DNA from: an uncultured Clostridia bacterium
GTDB lineage: Bacteria > Bacillota > Clostridia > Christensenellales > UBA1242
DNA: 17,835 bases
Assembly (NCBI GenBank): GCA_947631875.1
Contig: CANRMV010000010.1
Span: 1 to 17,835 of the forward strand
Reading direction: 5' to 3'
Numbering within the stretch: position 1 is the first letter of the stretch; each line of letters starts with the position of its first letter. Under the pieces are notes generated by a model, which worked only from the letters and a program-made list of their open reading frames with translations, was not told where the DNA came from and did not search any database. This document shows positions 13,678 through 17,835 of the stretch, piece by piece. The translations under genes and the position numbers were made by a program.

Positions 13678-14139
13678 ATGAAAAAATTTGCTTTGTTTAT
13701 GCTTGTTTTGCTTTGTTTGGTGCCAACTGCCTTTTCAAAGGTGGACACAAATCCGCTTTTTTATTTGGATGGAGTTGAAAAGGTTTGCTTTGTTTCAGAA
13801 AGAAATTTGCAAAGTGATAATGTGGAAAGTGTGCAAAGCGGTGATTTGTTTTTTAATTATTGCTCACTTGAAACTGCAAGGGAAAATTTTAGAAGTTTTA
13901 AATTAAAACTTAAAGGCTTGCAATTTTATTTTGAAAACTTTGATGCTGAAAAAATTTTGAAACAACTGAAATGTGAGGTTTTAACAACAACAGAAATTGA
14001 AGGCATGATTGTTTTGTGCGGATTTACACCATATTATGATGACAATATTTTGCTTAACAATCACAAAGTGAATGTGCAAATTGCGCAAACTGAAAATGGG
14101 GTAGTTGTGGGGTTTCCGCTAATACTTACAGGATATTAA
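13678..14139 (+). CDS. YwmB-like secreted protein
   Basis: A 153-residue exported protein: MKKFALFMLVLLCLVPTAFS is a signal peptide with likely cleavage after AFS at 20. The mature part ends in GFTPYYDD, NNHKVNVQIAQTENGVVVGFPLILTGY, which matches my memory of the C-terminus of YwmB-family proteins (a TBP-like fold of unknown function: xYSPY, VNxQIA, xVxxGxPLILGSY). In Bacillus subtilis ywmB stands near spoIID, spoIIQ and spoIIID, and here a SpoIIQ-like gene and spoIIID follow, which supports the call. ATG 13678 is chosen for the signal peptide; an upstream in-frame GTG at 13645 would lie inside the terminator. No SD site is present; AATAAT (13666-13671) sits six bases before the ATG but without a good -35 box. 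Confidence 0.65.
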   Translation: MKKFALFMLVLLCLVPTAFSKVDTNPLFYLDGVEKVCFVSERNLQSDNVESVQSGDLFFNYCSLETARENFRSFKLKLKGLQFYFENFDAEKILKQLKCEVLTTTEIEGMIVLCGFTPYYDDNILLNNHKVNVQIAQTENGVVVGFPLILTGY

Positions 14140-14240
14140 AAATTTGTTAAACAATAAAAAACTCACAAAATTATTGAAAAAATTGAAAAATTTTTGTTTA
14201 AAAAGTTAAAAACGGGCAAATATCTGTTTGGAGGTTGATT

Positions 14241-14801
14241 ATGAAAAACATTAAACAAGAAAAAACAAAGGTTGCTTTCAAAAGATTTGGAGCGTTGGGC
14301 TTGGCTTGTGTGCTTTCTGTTGCCATAGCACTGACCATCGCTTTTGTTGTGCCAAAGAATGACGGGGTTGACGTTTCTACATTGCCACTTGATTTTAATT
14401 TGCCAATGGAAAACGCGACTGTGGTTAAGGATTATGCAGACAACAGACTGCAATATAACACAACACTTGAAAGGTGGGACTGCCATTTGGCTGTTGACCT
14501 TGCATCAGACAATTTGGCGGTGATGTCAATTTATGATGGCGTAGTGGAAAGTGTTGTTGCGGACAGTTTGAATGGATCTTGCGTGAAGATTGCTCATGAA
14601 GGTGGCTACACAAGTGTTTATGGTTCTTTGGACAAAGTGGGAGTGAAACAAGGTCAAAGAGTTAAAAAAGGACAACAAATAGGTGAAGCATCCGATTCCG
14701 CTGGAAATGAAAATAAAACAGGAGGGCATTTGCACTTCACACTTTTCAAAGACGGATGGGAAGTTGACCCAAATCTTTATTTGGACCTTCAAAACAAATA
14801 A
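14241..14801 (+). CDS. spoIIQ: SpoIIQ-like M23 (LytM) family protein
   Basis: A 186-residue type II membrane protein: basic N-terminus, membrane helix (about 17-37) and an extracytoplasmic LytM domain (55-183). The zinc site is complete: H82 and D86 (HLAVD) and H163 and H165 (HLHF). The domain runs VVKDYADN, YDGVVESVV, VKIAHEGGYTSVYGSL, VKQGQRVKKGQQIG, GGHLHFTLFKDGWEVDPNLYL. SpoIIQ is made in the forespore and binds mother-cell SpoIIIAH to form the channel between the two cells. The identification rests on size, the single N-terminal helix, and location between YwmB-like and spoIIID genes. A general LytM regulator or endopeptidase is the alternative. ATG 14241 has GGAGG at 14230-14234. A possible forespore-type promoter (GTTTA 14196-14200, GGGCAAATAT 14214-14223) is weak. 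Confidence 0.72.
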   Translation: MKNIKQEKTKVAFKRFGALGLACVLSVAIALTIAFVVPKNDGVDVSTLPLDFNLPMENATVVKDYADNRLQYNTTLERWDCHLAVDLASDNLAVMSIYDGVVESVVADSLNGSCVKIAHEGGYTSVYGSLDKVGVKQGQRVKKGQQIGEASDSAGNENKTGGHLHFTLFKDGWEVDPNLYLDLQNK

Positions 14802-14810
14802 AACAAAAAT

Positions 14811-14839
14811 AAAAATCGCTTCTTTTGAGGCGTTTTTTT
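14811..14839 (+). terminator. Rho-independent terminator of the SpoIIQ-like gene
   Basis: CGCTTC (14817-14822), loop TTTT, GAGGCG (14827-14832), six pairs with one G-U, then seven T (14833-14839). The upstream A-tract (14811-14815) can extend the stem against the T run. Confidence 0.8.
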
Positions 14840-14859
14840 ATAAAAATGTAATAATTTAT

Positions 14860-14888
14860 TTGCAATTTGTTTGTTTATATGTTATCAT
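14860..14888 (+). promoter_or_regulatory. Sigma-A type promoter of acpP
   Basis: TTGCAA (14860-14865), 17 bases, TATCAT (14883-14888). The predicted transcript begins near 14895, at the GGAGG of the ribosome site (14895-14899), so the leader is very short and the exact start would decide whether the SD is complete. Confidence 0.6.
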
Positions 14889-14907
14889 ATTATTGGAGGT
14901 TGATGAC

Positions 14908-15138
14908 ATGATATTTGAAAAAGTTAGAGATTTGGTGGCAGAACAACTTGGCGTTTCTAAGGATATGATAAAACCTGAATCAAACATTTTGGAAGATTTG
15001 GGAGCAGATTCCCTTGATATTATTGAGATGTTAATGACGCTTGAAGATGAATATGGAATAACGATTCCAGATGAAAAAATCAGCCAAGTTAAAACAATCG
15101 CAGAAATTGTTGCCTTGATTGAAGAATGCCAAAAGTAA
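14908..15138 (+). CDS. acpP: Acyl carrier protein
   Basis: A 76-residue acidic four-helix carrier of fatty acyl intermediates. The phosphopantetheine attachment serine is S35 in GADSLDIIEML (32-42). The rest follows ACP order: helix 1 FEKVRDLVAEQLGV, IKPESNILEDL, helix 2, EDEYGITIPDEKISQVKTIAEIVALIEE. ATG 14908 has GGAGG eight bases before it. It has its own promoter and terminator, so it is a single-gene unit and is not in a fatty-acid synthesis cluster. Its position between a SpoIIQ-like gene and spoIIID is unusual. Because no fab genes are in view, it could be the housekeeping ACP or a second specialised copy. Confidence 0.94.
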   Translation: MIFEKVRDLVAEQLGVSKDMIKPESNILEDLGADSLDIIEMLMTLEDEYGITIPDEKISQVKTIAEIVALIEECQK

Positions 15139-15144
15139 TATAAG

Positions 15145-15169
15145 CCACGATTTGAGATCGTGGTTTTTT
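15145..15169 (+). terminator. Rho-independent terminator of acpP
   Basis: CCACGAT (15145-15151), 5-base loop, ATCGTGG (15157-15163), then six T. A perfect seven-pair stem beginning six bases after the acpP stop. Confidence 0.92.
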
Positions 15170-15195
15170 GTTGTCAAATTTCGACAAAAAATTGC

Positions 15196-15222
15196 ATAAA
15201 CTGACAAGCCCTTTCATAGAAT
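15196..15222 (+). promoter_or_regulatory. Candidate sigma-E (mother-cell) promoter of spoIIID
   Basis: ATAAA (15196-15200), 14 bases, CATAGAAT (15215-15222). The -10 element differs at one position from the Bacillus sigma-E consensus CATACAAT, and the spacing is right. TGACAAG (15202-15208) lies between the boxes and differs at one base from the SpoIIID core site GGACAAG. In B. subtilis spoIIID is a sigma-E gene and SpoIIID acts on its own promoter. Confidence 0.55.
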
Positions 15223-15252
15223 TTTGTATAGCAAAAATTTTATGGAGGGTTT

Positions 15253-15507
15253 ATGAAAGCATATATCAAAGAAAGAACTTTGCAAGTGGCAAATCATATT
15301 GCCCAAACACAAGATACAATAAGAAAAACAGCACAAATTTATAACCTAAGCAAAAGCACTGTTCACAATGATTTGGCAACAAGATTGAACCGAATTGACC
15401 ATGATTTGTTTGAAAGAGTGAAGGATGTGTTGGATAAAAACTTTGCAGAGAAACATATAAGAGGTGGCAACTCAACCAAGTTGAAATATGCACACTTGGA
15501 AAAATAG
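15253..15507 (+). CDS. spoIIID: Sporulation transcription factor SpoIIID
   Basis: An 84-residue DNA-binding regulator of mother-cell genes during sporulation. It is close to Bacillus SpoIIID along its length: YIKERTLQVANHI, then a helix-turn-helix with TIRKTAQIYNLSKSTVHNDLATRL (22-45), then DLFERVKDVLDKNF, and the basic HIRGGNSTKLKYAH end that also contacts DNA. SKSTVHxDL and RGGxxTKLKY are the family hallmarks. The Bacillus protein has a short extra tail. ATG 15253 has GGAGGG at 15244-15249. It marks the host as a spore former or a descendant of one. The gene is a single unit between the acpP terminator and an AT-rich spacer. Confidence 0.96.
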   Translation: MKAYIKERTLQVANHIAQTQDTIRKTAQIYNLSKSTVHNDLATRLNRIDHDLFERVKDVLDKNFAEKHIRGGNSTKLKYAHLEK

Positions 15508-15519
15508 CCAAAAACAAAA

Positions 15520-15600
15520 AATATTAAAAAATGTTTAAAAAATATCAAAAAAAATGCAAAAAAATGCGATTTTTTGGTATTTTTTATTATTTTTTGTCAA
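15520..15600 (+). terminator. AU-only hairpin region after spoIIID
   Basis: CAAAAAA (15557-15563) and TTTTTTG (15570-15576) form the closest stem. The A-rich stretch before it and the T-rich stretch after it (GTATTTTTTATTATTTTTTG) are broadly complementary and could extend the pairing with interruptions. It is followed by more T, and is a plausible but weak terminator for spoIIID. Confidence 0.45.
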
Positions 15601-15746
15601 TTTTTATTTATTTTTTATTCAAAAAATTGTTTCCTTTTTGTCGCCGAAAGATAAAATATTTGCAAAAATTAATTAAAAATATTTTTTTTGATTTTTGTCG
15701 ATTTTAAAAATATTTTTTATTTTTTGATGTTTTTCTTGTCACAAAT

Positions 15747-15776
15747 TTGACTTTTTTTAAACCTCTATTTTATAAT
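15747..15776 (+). promoter_or_regulatory. Sigma-A type promoter of the large lipoprotein gene
   Basis: TTGACT (15747-15752), 18 bases, TATAAT (15771-15776), followed by a leader of about 43 bases with GGAGG at 15817-15821, five bases before the ATG. Five of six and six of six matches make it a strong candidate despite the AT-rich surroundings. Confidence 0.7.
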
Positions 15777-15826
15777 AATATATATAAAAACTTGCTTTGT
15801 GTAGATACTAAATCTTGGAGGACAAT

Positions 15827-17835
15827 ATGAGAAAATTTGCCATTGGAATTTTGAGTTTGTTCGTTCTGTTTGGCGGGCTGCTGCTGACGGCTTGCGGCGA
15901 AAAAGTTTCACTTAGTGTGAAGGACACTTCCACTATTGTTTTATATACCAACAAAGATGAAAACAACTCTGACAAAAAAGTTGTTGATGTCACACTTTTA
16001 AATTCCTCCGAAGGTGTTGGGATAAGTGTTATCAGTGGCGTTGAATGTATATCCGTTCCTTCAAGGGCAACAAATAATGGCAATGGAAATTATTCATTTG
16101 TTGTAAGCGCAGTTTCCTTTGGTGATGCGCAAATTAGAGTTTACTCGATTGAGGACGCATCAAAAAGTCAAGTTTTAAACATTAAGGTTAACACTCTTTT
16201 GGACAAGGTGAATGTTGGGGCAAATTCTTTGAATGCAAACAAATATGTTGTTAAAGAGGACACTTCAAAATTGTTGGGAGACAATTTTGTTGGAAAGGAA
16301 CTAATTGCTGAGGATTATTTTGATTTGGAGCCAACCTCTGCAAACATAAGAGACATTGATTGGACTTTTGACAGCACTGCCAATCCAGCAGTAAACCCAG
16401 ACAATCCAAAAGAAATTTTGTTGGGCGAAGAGGTTGTTGCCGAAATTGTTGCGGATGGCTCAACACAAAGACTTTATGTTTATCAAGAATTTTCTTACAA
16501 TAACATCAAGTTAAAAGCAACAGTTGTGGACAATCCAAATGTTTTCAACACGGTTGAACTTGATGTTTTGGAAAATGTTAAATTCACCAATTTTTACATA
16601 ACAGGAACTTATGCCTACAACAAAATTGAAGGCGGAACCGTTCAAAAGCAGGAAGGCTACGGGCAGATGGACCTTTTGAATAGTTTGGGCGGCGTTGTTG
16701 AAAACCAAGAAGATGTCACTTTTGAACTTAGACGAAGCACAAGCGGTGAAGAGGCTGATGTATTTTTAACAAAAATTGAAGGCGGCTTGTCGATTAAAAC
16801 TCAACACAAGATTGATGTTGAACCTGTTTTCTACAAACTTGAAAACGGACAATACAAACTTTTGCCTCGCTATAACACGCAAGACGAAGAAGGATATGAA
16901 ACATATTTCAATGTTCAAACAACCTATCAACAAAACGATGATTCTGTGAATGTGACATTTGTGATTGATGCCAATGACACAAGCAACTATCGAAAATTTG
17001 GGGATTTCTTGTTGGCGTTTAAGGCTCAGTATAGGGATTATGCCTATGCTGCCAGCACAAAAGATGTTGTTGATGTTAACCTCAGCACAAGATATTATCC
17101 AACCCAAATTGAACTTTCAAATGGCGAACAAACTTTAAACAATGGAAAAATTGATGTCTATTCAAATTATGTTGGCACTTTTGGCTACAAACTGCAAGCA
17201 AAGATTTTGCCTGATGATGTTGTGATTAGCTCGAAGAGTGGTTATTTCATTTCCATTGAGGCCGAGCAAGATGGCATTAAAAGTTTCCGACCAACAAATG
17301 ATGACTACACAAGCGAACTTAGCAAAGTGCTTAAATTTTATCAAAACAACAGACAAATAGAAAATTTCACCTTTGATGGAACTTATTACAAATCTCCTGA
17401 CTTGCAAAATGGCTCTGATGTTTACATTTGTGCGGGTGACGATTTTGGCAATGACCTGAAAAATTTTCAAATCAACTTTGTGGCTTGCAGCAATGAAAAA
17501 GCAAGAACAACACTAAACCTTGATTTGTATAAGATTTTCACAACCACAGACACTTTTGACGTTTCAAACATGGAAAATGGTGAGCCGCCAGAAGCTATGC
17601 CAGATAAATTTGTTGTTTCATCTCAAACCGCCATTGAAAAGGAATTCAATTTGAGAATTTATGGCATAAGCCAAATCAATGGCTTAACGCTTGAACACGA
17701 CGATGATTCCAGATTTTCTTTCTCAAATTTCAGACAAATCAGAAATGGCTTGGAAGGTGACAGTGTTTATGTTGATGTTGCGTTTAAATTGAAACTTCGT
17801 CAATCCAAATTTGAAGGCACAGTTGAATTTTGGTT
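15827..17835 (+). CDS. Large lipoprotein with repeated beta-sandwich-like domains (3' end outside window)
   Basis: The frame stays open from ATG 15827 to the window end, at least 669 residues. The signal is MRKFAIGILS, a hydrophobic core and lipobox LLTAC, with the lipidated Cys at 23 followed by GEK. The rest is rich in Asn, Asp, Val and Tyr and reads as alternating strands, e.g. VKDTSTIVLYTNKDE, TLLNSSEGVGISV, IRVYSIED, FTNFYITGTYAYN, RYYPTQIELSNGEQTL. This fits Ig-like or Big-type repeats exposed on the cell surface. I see no catalytic motif, LysM, SLH or dockerin. No family is recognised. Function could be adhesion, cell-wall structure or substrate binding; none is shown. The start is secure through GGAGG and the lipobox. 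Confidence 0.85.
   Translation, partial: MRKFAIGILSLFVLFGGLLLTACGEKVSLSVKDTSTIVLYTNKDENNSDKKVVDVTLLNSSEGVGISVISGVECISVPSRATNNGNGNYSFVVSAVSFGDAQIRVYSIEDASKSQVLNIKVNTLLDKVNVGANSLNANKYVVKEDTSKLLGDNFVGKELIAEDYFDLEPTSANIRDIDWTFDSTANPAVNPDNPKEILLGEEVVAEIVADGSTQRLYVYQEFSYNNIKLKATVVDNPNVFNTVELDVLENVKFTNFYITGTYAYNKIEGGTVQKQEGYGQMDLLNSLGGVVENQEDVTFELRRSTSGEEADVFLTKIEGGLSIKTQHKIDVEPVFYKLENGQYKLLPRYNTQDEEGYETYFNVQTTYQQNDDSVNVTFVIDANDTSNYRKFGDFLLAFKAQYRDYAYAASTKDVVDVNLSTRYYPTQIELSNGEQTLNNGKIDVYSNYVGTFGYKLQAKILPDDVVISSKSGYFISIEAEQDGIKSFRPTNDDYTSELSKVLKFYQNNRQIENFTFDGTYYKSPDLQNGSDVYICAGDDFGNDLKNFQINFVACSNEKARTTLNLDLYKIFTTTDTFDVSNMENGEPPEAMPDKFVVSSQTAIEKEFNLRIYGISQINGLTLEHDDDSRFSFSNFRQIRNGLEGDSVYVDVAFKLKLRQSKFEGTVEFW

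Larger units (their letters stand above)
15508..15826 (+). other. Gene-free, extremely AT-rich spacer between spoIIID and the lipoprotein gene
   Basis: About 320 bases without a credible gene; in its first ~260 bases only about one base in six is G or C by eye. It begins A-rich and becomes T-rich on the plus strand. Contents: the AU hairpin near 15557-15576; two perfect 12-base palindromes AAAAATATTTTT (15675-15686 and 15706-15717), 31 bases apart, each within the repeat TTAAAAATATTTTTT; four TTGTC words after T runs (15594-15598, 15638-15642, 15695-15699, 15736-15740); and the promoter of the next gene. Confidence 0.7.

Noticed and set aside
14196..14223. Forespore sigma-F promoter before the SpoIIQ-like gene
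   Set aside because: GTTTA and GGGCAAATAT only partly match, the spacing is 13 instead of about 15, and the predicted start would cut into the SD site; mentioned only as weak.
14683..14907. N-terminal extension of the acyl carrier protein by 75 residues
   Set aside because: It runs through the SpoIIQ-like gene and its terminator; ACP size and GGAGG fit ATG 14908.
15145..15169. Short RNA gene or attenuator at the GC-containing hairpin after acpP
   Set aside because: Stem, short loop and T run six bases after a stop codon are fully explained as a terminator.
15508..15826. CRISPR array or replication origin in the AT-rich spacer
   Set aside because: No regularly spaced repeats with unique spacers, no DnaA-box-like TTATCCACA words, and no dnaA or dnaN nearby.

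Overview
The window reads as the chromosome of a low-GC, Gram-positive, spore-forming Firmicutes (Clostridia-like) bacterium. The evidence is the AT-rich composition, GGAGG-type ribosome binding sites, lipoprotein signal peptides, and sporulation genes (SpoIIID, a SpoIIQ-like LytM protein and probably YwmB). TGA is used as a stop after fmt and rlmN, so the genetic code is standard and a Mycoplasma-type lineage is excluded. The species is not recognisable. I see no tRNA, rRNA, CRISPR array, transposase or integrase.

Layout. (1) 1-2909, plus strand: 3' end of fmt, then rlmN, rsgA and rpe. The first three overlap by a few bases; rpe has its own promoter. This is the familiar Firmicutes translation/ribosome-maturation cluster, but nothing is left between rlmN and rsgA, where a Ser/Thr phosphatase and PASTA kinase usually sit. 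(2) 2997-4613, minus strand: two envelope proteins, a small one-helix protein resembling LLH-type holins and a type-I-anchored surface protein. A bidirectional terminator separates them from rpe. (3) 4720-9170, plus: a truncated GlmU-like protein, pth and mfd, closely packed. (4) 9247-11238: a large PrsA/SurA-like lipoprotein. (5) 11300-13593: a flippase-like (LPG_synthase_TM) membrane protein, a TasA/CalY-like membrane-anchored protein and a small tail-anchored protein. (6) 13678-15507: YwmB-like secreted protein, SpoIIQ-like LytM protein, acpP and spoIIID. This is a shortened form of the Bacillus ywmB-murAA-spoIID-spoIIQ-spoIIID neighbourhood. (7) 15508-15826: an extremely AT-rich spacer with palindromes, followed by a large lipoprotein that runs off the window.

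The most unusual signal is in the regulatory layout. Two plus-strand genes (starts 4720 and 11300), and probably the minus-strand gene starting at 4613, have strong sigma-A promoters whose -10 box ends exactly six bases before the ATG. None has a Shine-Dalgarno sequence, which predicts leaderless mRNAs in a genome whose other genes have good SD sites. At 11300 the -35 box sits inside the hairpin of the preceding gene's terminator. The other notable items are a GlmU-derived protein lacking both catalytic signatures at the normal glmU position next to pth, and a sigma-E-like promoter with a possible SpoIIID box in front of spoIIID. I did not find one clear-cut new multi-gene system.
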